57,827 nt of DNA from JBHELT01 sp046262935 (GTDB lineage Bacteria; Actinomycetota; CADDZG01; JAHWKV01). The position numbers were made by a program, and so were the translations under genes. The DNA is taken from assembly GCA_046262935.1 (NCBI GenBank), contig JBHELT010000095.1, positions 1 to 57,827 of the forward strand. The letters run 5' to 3'. Of this stretch, positions 34,368-43,590 are shown in pieces. Within the stretch, counting starts at the first letter, position 1, and each line of letters begins with the position of its first letter. The notes under the pieces were generated by a model, which searched no databases, was not told the origin of the DNA, and saw only the letters and a program-made list of their open reading frames with translations.

Positions 34368-34396
34368 TTGACATTCAACCTCGGAGGCCGTACATT
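34368..34396 (+). promoter_or_regulatory. Predicted promoter of the cupin operon
   Basis: TTGACA (34368-34373) and TACATT (34391-34396) separated by 17 nt. The strong palindrome 34404-34421 covers the expected start point. Confidence 0.65.
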
Positions 34397-34403
34397 AGCC
34401 CGA

Positions 34404-34421
34404 TTCGGTCGTCCGACCGAA
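34404..34421. promoter_or_regulatory. Probable TetR operator
   Basis: TTCGGTCGTCCGACCGAA is a perfect inverted repeat with 8-bp arms and a 2-nt centre, at the start point of the cupin promoter. Typical position and size for a TetR-type operator. Confidence 0.7.
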
Positions 34422-34454
34422 AATGGGCCAAGGTAAGGGATGAGGAGGGAATCG

Positions 34455-34811
34455 ATGATTTCTATCGAGCTAGACCAGCTTCCGGTTACGATCGCCGACG
34501 ACAACGTGGACATACGCGCGTCCGAAGTGGGGGAGATGACCGTCGGCTTCTTCAGATTGAAGGCTGGCACGGATCTGTCGCCGGCCCTAGTGGGGTTGCC
34601 TGGCGACCTTTGCCAGTGTCCCCATTGGGGCTACATGCTCAAGGGGCGCCTGATGATGAAGACCAAAGACGGCGACCAGATATTCGAGGCAGGAAAGCCG
34701 TTCTACTGGGCCCCCGGGCACGCACCCGTCGCGCTCGAGGACTGCGAATATGTTGATTTCTCGCCAACGCAGGAACTGGCGGCAGTGGTGCGCCACATCA
34801 AGGGCGAGTAG
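34455..34811 (+). CDS. Cupin-domain protein
   Basis: 118 residues; single cupin barrel with motif CPHWGYMLKGRLMMKT and PGHAPVALEDCEYVDF. The first motif has one His and one Cys where metal ligands lie, so binding of a metal is possible but not certain. ATG 34455 has GGAGGG upstream at 5 nt. It lies 6 nt before the large fusion gene, with which it is probably co-expressed under TetR control. Likely a ligand-binding or small isomerase-type partner. Confidence 0.75.
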   Translation: MISIELDQLPVTIADDNVDIRASEVGEMTVGFFRLKAGTDLSPALVGLPGDLCQCPHWGYMLKGRLMMKTKDGDQIFEAGKPFYWAPGHAPVALEDCEYVDFSPTQELAAVVRHIKGE

Positions 34812-34817
34812 CGGTCG

Positions 34818-36920
34818 GTGCGCGCGCTCTACCCGGACTCGGACGGTTATGTCGAACGGGACGGCGTAAAGATCGCGTACGAGAGCTTCGGCAGCCCAGC
34901 GGAGAACCAGAAGACGATCCTGTTTCTTCCCACATGGGGGATCGTGCACTCTTTGTACTGGAAGATGCAGGTCCCTTATTTCGCCAGGTACGCACGTGTC
35001 ATAGCGTTCGACCCACGCGGCAACGGTCGCTCTGACCGTCCGGAGGGAGCGCAGGCGTATGCCGATCAACAGTTCGCAGACGACGCAGTCGCGGTCCTCG
35101 ACGCAGCCGGGGTTGATCGGGCGTTCGTCGTCTGCCTCTCGACGGGGGCCAGACATACCTTGTTAATGGCCACGCAGCACCAGGAACGGGTTGAAGGTAT
35201 CGCTTTCATCGCGCCGTTCACTCCACTGGGCGATCCCCCCGCTGGACGCGCTTATGACTTCGATGAAATCGCTGACAACGACGAGGGCTGGGCCAAGTTC
35301 AACGCTCACTATTGGCGGCGCGATTACGATGGCTTCCTGAAGTTCTTCTTCGATCTCAACTGGCCGGAACCTCACTCGACCAAGGCGTTCGAAGATGCGT
35401 GGGCTTGGGCGCATGAGACAACACCCGAGATCCTTATCGACACGGCCCACGGCAGAGCGCTCGGATTCCAAGATGGCGTTGCGCAAGACCTGTGCGCCCG
35501 CATTCGTTGTCCGGCGTTAGTGATCCAAGGAAGCGATGACGCCGTCACCGGGCCGGACAAGGGGATAGCGCTGGCCGAAACACTCGGTGCTCCGATAGTT
35601 ATGATCGATGGTGCAGGACATAGCCCCATAACTCGCGATCCGGTCAAAGTGAATCTGCTGCTGCGAGACTTCTTTGGTCTAAAGCCAACACCGCAGCGGT
35701 GGACGCGAGGGTTGAGCCGCCGCAAGCGCGCACTTTTCGTTTCATCGCCTATCGGCCTTGGACATGCGCAGCGCGACATGGCCATCGCCGACGAACTGCG
35801 CCGGCTGCACCCTGACCTTCAGATCGAGTGGTTAGCTCAGTACCCGGTGACGCGGGCCCTCGAAAACAGAGGCGAACAGATCCACCCCGCCTCGCGTCTT
35901 TTATCGCGTGAAGTCGATCACATCGATAGCGAGTCGGGCGAACACTCCCTTCATGTTTTTCAAACATGGCGGAACATGGACGAGATCCTGCTTGCGAACT
36001 TCATGGCCTTTCATGACCTCGTCGAGAAGGAACAGTTTGATCTGTGGATTGGAGATGAGGCCTGGGAGTTAGATCACTACTTGCACGAAAACCCAGAGGT
36101 CAAACGGGCTCCATTCATTTGGCTGACAGATTTCGTGGGCTGGCTCCCGATGCCCGAGGGCGGCGAGTACGAAGCGTTCCTTGCTGCAGATCACAATGCC
36201 GAGATGATCGAACACATCGATCGCTATCCGCATGTGCGGGACCGATCCATCTTCGTGGGGAATCCCGGCGACATAGTGCCCGATTCTTTCGGTGCTGATC
36301 TGCCCAGGATCCGAGAGTGGACCGAGGGACATTACGACTTCGCCGGCTACGTCAACGGGTTCGACGCAGCAACCCTCGCCGATCGCGAAACTCTGCGCGA
36401 ACGTCTCGGGTACGGTCCGGGCGAGAAAGTGTGCATCGTGACCGTCGGAGGATCGGGAGTGGGAGTGCATCTGTTGCAGCGAGCCATCGCTGCATTTCCT
36501 GTGGCCAAGCGCCTGGTTCCGGAACTCAAGATGGTTGTCGTCGCAGGCCCCCGTATCGAGCCCACCTTGCTCGCCGAGCACGAAGATATCGAGGTACGCA
36601 CCTTTGTGCCCGAACTGCATCGCCATCTTGCAGCGTGCGATGTCGCGGTGGTTCAAGGAGGGCTGAGTACCTGCATGGAGCTAACGGCACTGCGCCGACC
36701 GTTCCTGTATTTCCCACTGCGTCATCACTTCGAGCAGAACTTTCACGTTCGGCACCGGCTGCAGCGCTATGACGCCGGCCGATGCATGGACTTCGAATCG
36801 ACCACCCCCGGACAGCTTGCTGCGGCGATCGCCGAGGAGATGGATCGGAAAGTTACCAGCCGCCCTGTCGAGACCGACGGCGCCGCGCGTGCGGCGGCCA
36901 TGATCTCAGAGTTGCTCTGA
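34818..36920 (+). CDS. Alpha/beta-hydrolase fused to GT-B glycosyltransferase-like domain
   Basis: 700 residues. Residues 1 to about 290 are an alpha/beta hydrolase: HG-like LPTWGIVHS, FDPRGNGRSDRP, nucleophile elbow CLSTGAR (Ser in place), acid in GSDDAVTGP and His in GAGHSPI. From about 305 (KRALFVSSPIGLGHAQRDMA) to the end is a UGT/MurG-type GT-B fold with donor-site region VVQGGLSTCMELTALRRP and HHFEQNFHVRHRLQ. Each half has the length of a stand-alone enzyme. A hydrolase plus glycosyl transfer to the same small molecule, for example as detoxification, is a reasonable inference from the TetR control; the substrate is unknown. Confidence 0.8.
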   Translation: MRALYPDSDGYVERDGVKIAYESFGSPAENQKTILFLPTWGIVHSLYWKMQVPYFARYARVIAFDPRGNGRSDRPEGAQAYADQQFADDAVAVLDAAGVDRAFVVCLSTGARHTLLMATQHQERVEGIAFIAPFTPLGDPPAGRAYDFDEIADNDEGWAKFNAHYWRRDYDGFLKFFFDLNWPEPHSTKAFEDAWAWAHETTPEILIDTAHGRALGFQDGVAQDLCARIRCPALVIQGSDDAVTGPDKGIALAETLGAPIVMIDGAGHSPITRDPVKVNLLLRDFFGLKPTPQRWTRGLSRRKRALFVSSPIGLGHAQRDMAIADELRRLHPDLQIEWLAQYPVTRALENRGEQIHPASRLLSREVDHIDSESGEHSLHVFQTWRNMDEILLANFMAFHDLVEKEQFDLWIGDEAWELDHYLHENPEVKRAPFIWLTDFVGWLPMPEGGEYEAFLAADHNAEMIEHIDRYPHVRDRSIFVGNPGDIVPDSFGADLPRIREWTEGHYDFAGYVNGFDAATLADRETLRERLGYGPGEKVCIVTVGGSGVGVHLLQRAIAAFPVAKRLVPELKMVVVAGPRIEPTLLAEHEDIEVRTFVPELHRHLAACDVAVVQGGLSTCMELTALRRPFLYFPLRHHFEQNFHVRHRLQRYDAGRCMDFESTTPGQLAAAIAEEMDRKVTSRPVETDGAARAAAMISELL

Positions 36921-37041
36921 GCGCATTCACTTGGACGCTGATTGAGGATGCGGATCCCGAACTCTGCGGAGAGCTCAGTCTCGAGTTTAGAGTGGGTAGG
37001 ATGATCCATCAGCAACCGTGCGTGCAGATAAGGAGTTTCAG

Positions 37042-38040
37042 TTGGTGCAGTCAGTCGGACAGAAACTGGATACAAAACCGGAACCCGCATCATTAGATCC
37101 TGGGGCCCCTGAGATCTCACCAGAAGGAACCTTTTTCCCTAAGCGCCAGAAACTTGAGCGCCGGGTGACCCTTGTGATCACGATCCTTCCTTTCTTGGCC
37201 CTCGCCGTGGCCGTGTTTCGCCTGTGGGGGAAGGGCATCTCGATCGTCGACGGCGGGATGCTGGTTGGATTCTATTTCCTAACGATGCTCGGCCTCACGG
37301 TGGGATTCCATCGTTTGTTCACTCACCGAAGTTTCGACGCGGTCAAACCGCTACGGGTGATCCTGGCTATAGCGGGATCGATGGCGATCGAAGGATCGTT
37401 GGTCAGTTGGGTAGCGGATCACCGCCGCCACCATGCCTTTACTGACAAACCCGGAGACCCTCACTCACCTCATCTCGATGAAGCTCAAGGTTTCAAAGGG
37501 GTGATCAAGGGCCTTTGGCATGCTCATATCGGTTGGTTCTTCAATAAGGAACGCACGTGGATACCGAAGTTCGCACCCGACTTGATCAAAGACCGTTCAC
37601 TGCGGATAGTGAGTGATCTTTTCCCCGTGTGGGTCGTCATTTCGCTCGGGGTTCCATTCCTGCTCGGGTGGGCAATCACTCGAACACTTGCCGGAGCCTT
37701 GACCGCTTTGCTCTGGGGAGGGCTTGTACGTGTATTCCTTGCCCATCACGTGACGTGGAGCATCAACTCGATATGTCACTTCTACGGCAAGCGGAAGTAC
37801 GAAAGCGACGACCTTAGTACCAACAATTGGGCTCTGTCACTCGTCGCTTTTGGTGAGGGATGGCACAACAACCACCATGCTTTCCCAACCTCCGCCGTAC
37901 ACGGGATCGACAAAGGACAACTCGACCTGTCGGGGGCGGTCATACGTTTGTTCGCCAGGGTTGGCCTGGTTTCAAACGTGCGTACGCCATCTGAGATTCA
38001 GTTGGCATCTAAGAGGCTCGCGGCCGAAGGAACGCCCTGA
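37042..38040 (+). CDS. Membrane fatty-acid (acyl-CoA or acyl-lipid delta-9) desaturase
   Basis: 332 residues. Di-iron histidine boxes HRLFTH, HRRHH and HNNHH are complete, with membrane segments around 45-65, 75-95, 185-205 and 210-230. I chose TTG 37042 because TAAGGAG (37029-37035) lies 6 nt before it; upstream GTG 37018 would place the binding site inside the gene. Introduces a cis double bond, adjusting membrane fluidity. Confidence 0.9.
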   Translation: MVQSVGQKLDTKPEPASLDPGAPEISPEGTFFPKRQKLERRVTLVITILPFLALAVAVFRLWGKGISIVDGGMLVGFYFLTMLGLTVGFHRLFTHRSFDAVKPLRVILAIAGSMAIEGSLVSWVADHRRHHAFTDKPGDPHSPHLDEAQGFKGVIKGLWHAHIGWFFNKERTWIPKFAPDLIKDRSLRIVSDLFPVWVVISLGVPFLLGWAITRTLAGALTALLWGGLVRVFLAHHVTWSINSICHFYGKRKYESDDLSTNNWALSLVAFGEGWHNNHHAFPTSAVHGIDKGQLDLSGAVIRLFARVGLVSNVRTPSEIQLASKRLAAEGTP

Positions 38041-39696
38041 TCAGCGCGCAGCGCCGAGATTCGCCAAGATCGGACACGCGAAACCGAACGTCCCCGACGG
38101 CTCGAACCTGGCGGCAGGTGTGGCGCTTGCCGAGAACGAGGCGCCCTTAGCTATCGCGCCGCCGCCCGGGCAATCGCCCCCGCAGTAATGAAGCACATCT
38201 ACTCCACGCTCGTAATCGACGACATAGATGATCGACGGGTCGGTTGGGTGGAAGTAACTTGCCGAAGCGATCGCGTCAGGCGCGATCCACCATCCACTCT
38301 CTGTTATATGTGAAGGATCGTTTACGTCGAGGAAGCGCATCCCTTGCTGATAATGTCCGATCGCGATCAGCCCGTTCGAGTAATCGAACCAGTGGGCCGA
38401 GCACAGGAAACCAAGCGGAGTCGCTCCGTTCGTGTAATAGCCAACCTGAGGCTGGTGCGACCACTGATCGAGCGCGGTTATGGAAGTGCCATCGAAAGAG
38501 AATGTTTCGAAGCGCCCCTCATTGGCGCAATCGTTGTTTTCGTGCTCCCAGTTCTCCTCAGTCACATAAACGTATCTGCCCCCGTTGGGACGCAAAGAGT
38601 TGTGAAGGATGAAAGTGTTGAGTCCGGTCGCAGGGTTGGACGCGATGTGAACGGGGGCCGTTGGACTCCCCGGGTAAGAGCCGCCAATTCCAAATGCGCT
38701 GATGCCGCCGGAGCCGGTCAACCAAACCAAACCTGTTGAGTCGACATTGACGTCATGCACAATCCCGCGAGTGAACACGGAGTTATGGTCGCCAGCTGGG
38801 GGGTGGAAGCTGCCTGCCAGCGTTGGAGAGCTGAGGGTCGCTGAAGTATTTCCAAGGTCAACGATGGCGACATAGCCTCCGCTCGCACCGGTGACCCAAG
38901 CGTAACGACAAGATGCGATGCAATTGGCGATGTGACCAGGTCCCCCCCCGGTGGCGGAAGCCGACCACATACCGGGCTGGTTTGAGAACTTATAAGTGCC
39001 CCTCAGATACGGCGCGTTTGGCATCGTGATATCGACGACATAAAGGGCGCTTCCATTGCCACCATCGACGGAGATGAGCAGAGTGTTGCCCGAAAGATCT
39101 ACATCTTCATTCTCCCAATGTGGGAGATCGAGTTGGCCCACGATCAAGGGCAGTCGAGGCATGGTTGCATCTATCACGGTCAGTCCACTGGCCGCTGATG
39201 TGACGAAGAAGTAGGTCTTCTTGCCCATCGTGGTGTCTCGTTGTTGGAATCGACCGCCGGCAGTACCAAGGATCGTCTGGCCTCTCACGGGAACGTTGTT
39301 CACGTATTCAACATTGGTTGAAGAAACGGGAAGCGTTGCCGAGCGCGGAGACGAGTTCTGCCAAGTGCCCCCAAGTTCGTGGGTCACCGTTGAACCGGTT
39401 GGTAAGGCAACATCGCTTGTTCGATGTCTTGCGACCGCATGACTACCAACGGATGAGCCGAGCAATGAACCGACCGCGTCCTCCAGGACCGCAAGGCCCC
39501 CGAAGAGCGCTGAGTTGAGTTCCTTCAGACGCCCATCGAAGGTTCGGTTAGGCGCGGCCTGAACCGATGGGGGGCGATGATGACCTGCAGTTATCACGAC
39601 AGAGGTGGCAAGCACGGCCAGGCAAAGCCCTAGCGCGGGGATGCGCGCCGGACGAAGGTCCAGCCGACCCGCGATCTCCTGCGCCCTCCGCCACAT
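38041..39696 (-). CDS. Secreted LVIVD-type beta-propeller protein
   Basis: About 551 residues, with an N-terminal hydrophobic segment ARIPALGLCLAVLATSVVI as signal or anchor. Repeats of the type SGLTVIDATMPRLPLIVGQL and NALYVVDI-like are LVIVD repeats, which form beta-propellers on extracellular proteins. ATG 39696 is chosen; a TTG at 39705 adds three residues. Convergent with the desaturase, with stop codons abutting. Function unknown. Confidence 0.75.
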   Translation of the reverse strand: MWRRAQEIAGRLDLRPARIPALGLCLAVLATSVVITAGHHRPPSVQAAPNRTFDGRLKELNSALFGGLAVLEDAVGSLLGSSVGSHAVARHRTSDVALPTGSTVTHELGGTWQNSSPRSATLPVSSTNVEYVNNVPVRGQTILGTAGGRFQQRDTTMGKKTYFFVTSAASGLTVIDATMPRLPLIVGQLDLPHWENEDVDLSGNTLLISVDGGNGSALYVVDITMPNAPYLRGTYKFSNQPGMWSASATGGGPGHIANCIASCRYAWVTGASGGYVAIVDLGNTSATLSSPTLAGSFHPPAGDHNSVFTRGIVHDVNVDSTGLVWLTGSGGISAFGIGGSYPGSPTAPVHIASNPATGLNTFILHNSLRPNGGRYVYVTEENWEHENNDCANEGRFETFSFDGTSITALDQWSHQPQVGYYTNGATPLGFLCSAHWFDYSNGLIAIGHYQQGMRFLDVNDPSHITESGWWIAPDAIASASYFHPTDPSIIYVVDYERGVDVLHYCGGDCPGGGAIAKGASFSASATPAARFEPSGTFGFACPILANLGAAR

Positions 39697-39779
39697 ATCC
39701 GCCAAGATGCTATGACATTAGTCCTTACCGGACAAATGTCTTCGATCCGGGCAGGAGCCCATGGTCTAAGGTGTTGCGC

Positions 39780-40583
39780 ATGCTGGAAACTCTCCTTGAA
39801 GCACAAGGCACCGCGACGCTTGGCATCGGCGAGGAATTGATGGCCTTATATGACGGTGACCTGGGCTTCGTTAAGCCCGACGTCGTGTACGCAAACCTAG
39901 TGACTTCACTCGACGGTGTAGTCGCTTTGCCCGGGGTCCCCGATTCGCCTGGCATCATCAGCGCCCATAACCCCGGTGATCGGTTCACGATGGGATTGCT
40001 CAGGGCATCGGCCGGAGCGATCATCATCGGTGCGGGCACACTGAAGGATGCTCGTCGCCACATCTGGACCGCAGAGCATGTGTATCGGCCAGAAGAGGCA
40101 TCGTTCCAAGCGTTTCGAGACCGCGTGGGCTTGCCGCCGAAGCCGACCCTTTTCGTGCTCAGCGGCAAAGGTGACATCTCGTCGGATCATCGCGTTTTCG
40201 AACATCAACCGGTAGTGATCATCACGTCAACGAGAGGCGCTCTTAGGTGTTCGGAACTTCCTTCGGATGTTGAAGTCGTAGCGTTGAGCGGAGATGAACA
40301 CCTCCCCATCATTGATGTGTTCGACCTCATTCGAGAGCGCGCTCACAAACGGATACTGTCCGAAGCTGGACCACGCACCGTGGCTCAGATGCTCGACGCT
40401 CGGATCGTCGATGAGTTATTCCTGACTTTGTCCCCACTTGTCGCAGGCAGAGGTAGCGATCACAGGCCCGGGATGATCTCGGGTTTCGAGTTCCTGCCCG
40501 ACCTGGCGATCGGTGCACGATTGATGGGTATCAAGAGAAACGGTTCCCACGTTTTTCTTCGATATGCATGGAACATCGAATGA
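39780..40583 (+). CDS. RibD C-terminal-domain reductase (pyrimidine/dihydrofolate reductase family)
   Basis: 267 residues. DHFR-like fold of the RibD C-terminal domain: VYANLVTSLDG, DRFTMGLLRASAGAIIIGAGTL, ILSEAGPRTVAQML and DELFLTLSPLVAGR. It lacks the deaminase domain, so it is either a stand-alone riboflavin-pathway reductase or a related NADPH reductase. ATG 39780. The 4-nt overlap with the isomerase gene (ATGA) couples the two. Confidence 0.82.
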   Translation: MLETLLEAQGTATLGIGEELMALYDGDLGFVKPDVVYANLVTSLDGVVALPGVPDSPGIISAHNPGDRFTMGLLRASAGAIIIGAGTLKDARRHIWTAEHVYRPEEASFQAFRDRVGLPPKPTLFVLSGKGDISSDHRVFEHQPVVIITSTRGALRCSELPSDVEVVALSGDEHLPIIDVFDLIRERAHKRILSEAGPRTVAQMLDARIVDELFLTLSPLVAGRGSDHRPGMISGFEFLPDLAIGARLMGIKRNGSHVFLRYAWNIE

Positions 40584-42121
40584 CTCCCATCGCTGGATCG
40601 AGTTCTCTTGGCCCCCTCGAGCGCGCCGTTGAAGAGAGGCTCGAAACGATGAAGAGGGACGCTGTCTTGCGATCGATATACAGATCCGACTACACCGTTT
40701 GGAGCAAGGACCCGACCGAGATCTCGGATCGTTTGGGATGGCTGCATCTTCCAGGAACCATGAAGGCCCATGTGGCCGAACTCGAAGGGTTCGCATCCAC
40801 TCTGAAGAATGAGGGAGTCACGAAAACGATCTTGTTGGGCATGGGTGGGTCGAGCCTGGCACCCCAGGTACTGGCGCAGGCCAGCGGTATAGGCCCGGCA
40901 ACCTTCGAAGTCCTCGACACAACTCACCCAGATGCCGTCGCAGCCATCGCGCAAAGCGTTGACCCTTCCCGTACGACATTCATAGTGGCCAGCAAGTCCG
41001 GGACGACGCTCGAGACCCTGTCGCAGTACCGATATTTTTCAAGCGCGTTCCCGGAAGCGAGGTTCGTCGCTATCACCGACCCGGGCACCCCGTTAGAGTC
41101 ACTTGCGCACGATGATGGGTTCGAGAAGATCTTCTTGAATCCGCCCGATATCGGTGGCAGATACTCCGCCCTTTCGCTATTCGGGCTGGTGCCTGCTGCC
41201 ATGTTGGGGATGAACCTAGAACTTCTTCTCCGGTCGGCGGACACCGCATCCAAAGATGCTGATGATTCACAAAGCGATGCGGCCTGGCTTGGAGCCGCAA
41301 TCGGCGAAGCTGCATTGGCCGGCCGCGACAAACTCACGTTCTTGGTCGATAACCAGATCAGCCTCTTCGGCGACTGGGCTGAGCAACTGATCGCCGAATC
41401 AACCGGCAAACATTCCAAAGGCATCGTGCCGGTTGTAGGCGAACCCATCGGGCCAGTGGATGTTTACGGCAGCGACCGGATCTTCCTATCGATGTCCGAA
41501 GGGATCGATGTTTCGCATCTGATCGATGCGGGTCATCCGGTCATCCGCATGCCCCCGGTCGATGTGAAGAACCTCGGTGCCGCCTTCTTCATCTTCGAAC
41601 TGGCAGTGTCGATCGCCGGCTATGTGCTGCAGATCAATCCATTCGATCAGCCGAACGTATCCGAGGCAAAAGAGGCAACCGCCCGAAGACTGGCAGGCAG
41701 AGGTGACCAGATGGGTATCGGCTTCGATGACGCTTCTTCTTTGTTGGACGGCATTGAGCAGGGGGACTATCTGGCACTTCAGATGTTCCTTTGCCCATCA
41801 GCCGCGATCAGTGAACAGGCTCGGAGGATAAGGACGTCGCTCAGAGATCGATTCGGCGTGGCGACCACGGCCGGTTATGGCCCGCGCTTTCTTCACTCGA
41901 CAGGCCAACTTCACAAGGGCGGCCCAGCGGGTGGGGCTTTCATCCAATTCGTCGACGAAAAGATCGACCGCGACATCGCTATCCCGGGCAGCGACTTTGG
42001 CTTCCGCCGACTGATCCAAGCCCAAGCCGATGGTGACCTCGAATCTTTACGGACCAAGGGCAGGCGCGTGACGAGGACAACCATGGGGGCATTGCTCGAA
42101 GCACTTGAGGCGAAACCCTAA
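40580..42121 (+). CDS. Glucose-6-phosphate isomerase-like protein, Tal-PGI type
   Basis: 513 residues from ATG 40580 (overlapping the RibD-like stop). Sugar-isomerase (SIS) domains with TKTILLGMGGSSLAPQV, SKSGTTLETLSQ and INPFDQPNVSEAK match the isomerase half of transaldolase-isomerase fusion proteins. No transaldolase domain is attached. Likely interconverts glucose-6-P and fructose-6-P, though the classical PGI signatures are altered as in that subgroup. Confidence 0.8.
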   Translation: MTPIAGSSSLGPLERAVEERLETMKRDAVLRSIYRSDYTVWSKDPTEISDRLGWLHLPGTMKAHVAELEGFASTLKNEGVTKTILLGMGGSSLAPQVLAQASGIGPATFEVLDTTHPDAVAAIAQSVDPSRTTFIVASKSGTTLETLSQYRYFSSAFPEARFVAITDPGTPLESLAHDDGFEKIFLNPPDIGGRYSALSLFGLVPAAMLGMNLELLLRSADTASKDADDSQSDAAWLGAAIGEAALAGRDKLTFLVDNQISLFGDWAEQLIAESTGKHSKGIVPVVGEPIGPVDVYGSDRIFLSMSEGIDVSHLIDAGHPVIRMPPVDVKNLGAAFFIFELAVSIAGYVLQINPFDQPNVSEAKEATARRLAGRGDQMGIGFDDASSLLDGIEQGDYLALQMFLCPSAAISEQARRIRTSLRDRFGVATTAGYGPRFLHSTGQLHKGGPAGGAFIQFVDEKIDRDIAIPGSDFGFRRLIQAQADGDLESLRTKGRRVTRTTMGALLEALEAKP

Positions 42122-42192
42122 AGAATCATTTTCGAAGGAATATCGTTGGGGCAAGAATGGATCAGGCAACGCATACCAAGTAGGAGGGTTCG

Positions 42193-42807
42193 ATGAAGAG
42201 GTTCTCTTTCAAGCCATCGGTAACGATCAAAGGGCGCGATTTCCGCGGACTGCGCGGTTTCTCCGGAAAACCATTTCATCCACCCATGACTGATATCCCG
42301 GTTGGTGCCTACGTGATCGCCCCGATCCTCGACATCGGGTCTCTGCTTTTCAAGAGCACTCGTTGGGCGCCGGGGATGCATGTGGCAGCGGGCTACGTCT
42401 TCGTGCTCGGTGCGGTGTTCTCGTTGGCTGCCGTCCTGACCGGATTCTTCGATTGGCTTACTACCGAGAAGGGCACGCAGATAAGGCGAATGGCCAACTC
42501 CCATGCCTGGACGATGATTGCGATGACCCTTTTCGTTCTTGCCGATCTTGGTTACAGGTATCTATTGAAGTCGCAGATCACATCGGACGCAGTCCTTGGC
42601 GTTCTCGGTCTTGTGATCCTTGGCCTGGTGACGTTGGGTGGAACGATGGGTGGAAGTATGGTTTTCGATTTCGGATTCAACGTGGAAACGGCCACCGATA
42701 ATCACGTTTATCACAAGAGCGAAGTCGACATCGTACATCCCCATGACAAACCTGCCGACGAGACCATCACTATTCCTGACGCTGAGGGAAGTTCCACAGA
42801 CAAATAA
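42193..42807 (+). CDS. DUF2231 membrane protein
   Basis: 204 residues, four transmembrane helices, with HPPMTDIPVGAYVIAP at the start of the membrane part as in DUF2231. The C-terminal cytoplasmic-like tail is acidic and has several His residues. ATG 42193 with AGGAGG upstream. Function unknown. Convergent with the Crp-type gene, 4 nt apart. Confidence 0.75.
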   Translation: MKRFSFKPSVTIKGRDFRGLRGFSGKPFHPPMTDIPVGAYVIAPILDIGSLLFKSTRWAPGMHVAAGYVFVLGAVFSLAAVLTGFFDWLTTEKGTQIRRMANSHAWTMIAMTLFVLADLGYRYLLKSQITSDAVLGVLGLVILGLVTLGGTMGGSMVFDFGFNVETATDNHVYHKSEVDIVHPHDKPADETITIPDAEGSSTDK

Positions 42808-42811
42808 CTCT

Positions 42812-43516
42812 TCACATACCAGCGATCTTGAGAAGGGCCGCGATGTCGGTGAGGACATACCTGCGTCCGACGCGCTTTAGTAATCGGCGGCGCTGAAAGT
42901 CAGACAAGATGCGGGACACATTCTCGCGGCTTCCCCCTGCGAGACTCGCTAGGTCAGCGTGCGTGACCAAAGGAACCACCGCGCCGTTTTCGGCGGGCAT
43001 GTCGAGACTCGGGCTGACAAGACCGACGAGCCTCTTGGCGACCCTGCCTTTGAGGTCGAGGAAGAGTAGATCGTCCACAAGGGACCCGTGCGCCTGCACT
43101 TGTCTGGCCAAAGCGCGCATCAGTTCCCGACCCGCGGCCGGGTGCCCCGCCAAAAAATCGAGAAATGCTTTCCCAGCGACGCACCAAACAGTCGTCTCTT
43201 CGATGGCCACGCCGGAAGCCGTGGTCGGCATCTCGCCCAAGATGGCAAGTTCGCCCAAGAACTGTGGCTCATGGATGGTGGTCAACCATTGTCGCTGACC
43301 CGACTGCGACAGCGAACTGAGCTCGACGCTGCCTTCGATAAGGAAGAAGACCTCGACGGCGTCATCGTCTTGGTGAAACAGGTATGTGCCTTTACGGAAA
43401 TGCTTGATCCGCCCCGAGTTGGCCAATCGCTCGACTGATCGTTTTGGGCAAACGCTTAGAAGGGGCGATGCTGCCATCACTGCGACGAGGTCGACAGGCG
43501 AGGTTTTTGTAGCCAT
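42812..43516 (-). CDS. Crp/Fnr-family transcriptional regulator
   Basis: 234 residues. N-terminal cyclic-nucleotide-like barrel (about 20-130) with FLGELAILGEMPTTASGV at the phosphate cassette; the usual arginine after the turn is absent, so cAMP binding is doubtful. The C-terminal winged helix has ADLASLAGGSRENVSRIL, whose RE...SR recognition helix is like that of E. coli CRP, which reads TGTGA. Palindromes with TGTGA halves lie upstream of the neighbouring SKALG gene. It is separated from that gene by a terminator-like hairpin. Confidence 0.88.
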   Translation of the reverse strand: MATKTSPVDLVAVMAASPLLSVCPKRSVERLANSGRIKHFRKGTYLFHQDDDAVEVFFLIEGSVELSSLSQSGQRQWLTTIHEPQFLGELAILGEMPTTASGVAIEETTVWCVAGKAFLDFLAGHPAAGRELMRALARQVQAHGSLVDDLLFLDLKGRVAKRLVGLVSPSLDMPAENGAVVPLVTHADLASLAGGSRENVSRILSDFQRRRLLKRVGRRYVLTDIAALLKIAGM

Positions 43517-43547
43517 GGTCGAGTCTCAGCCTAATCGACCCGCAATG

Positions 43548-43579
43548 CGAAGTGGGGCGGGTTTCCCCGCCCCACTTCG
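43548..43579 (-). terminator. Hairpin after the SKALG gene
   Basis: Perfect 14-bp G/C-rich stem (43548-43561 with 43566-43579) and a 4-nt loop, between the SKALG gene stop and the crp-like gene start on the same strand. No T-run follows, so it may attenuate rather than fully terminate. Confidence 0.6.
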
Positions 43580-43590
43580 AAACCTACGGC

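Noticed and set aside
36069..36656. 195-residue minus-strand frame inside the fusion gene
   Set aside because: Lies wholly antisense to the glycosyltransferase domain and has no recognisable motif.
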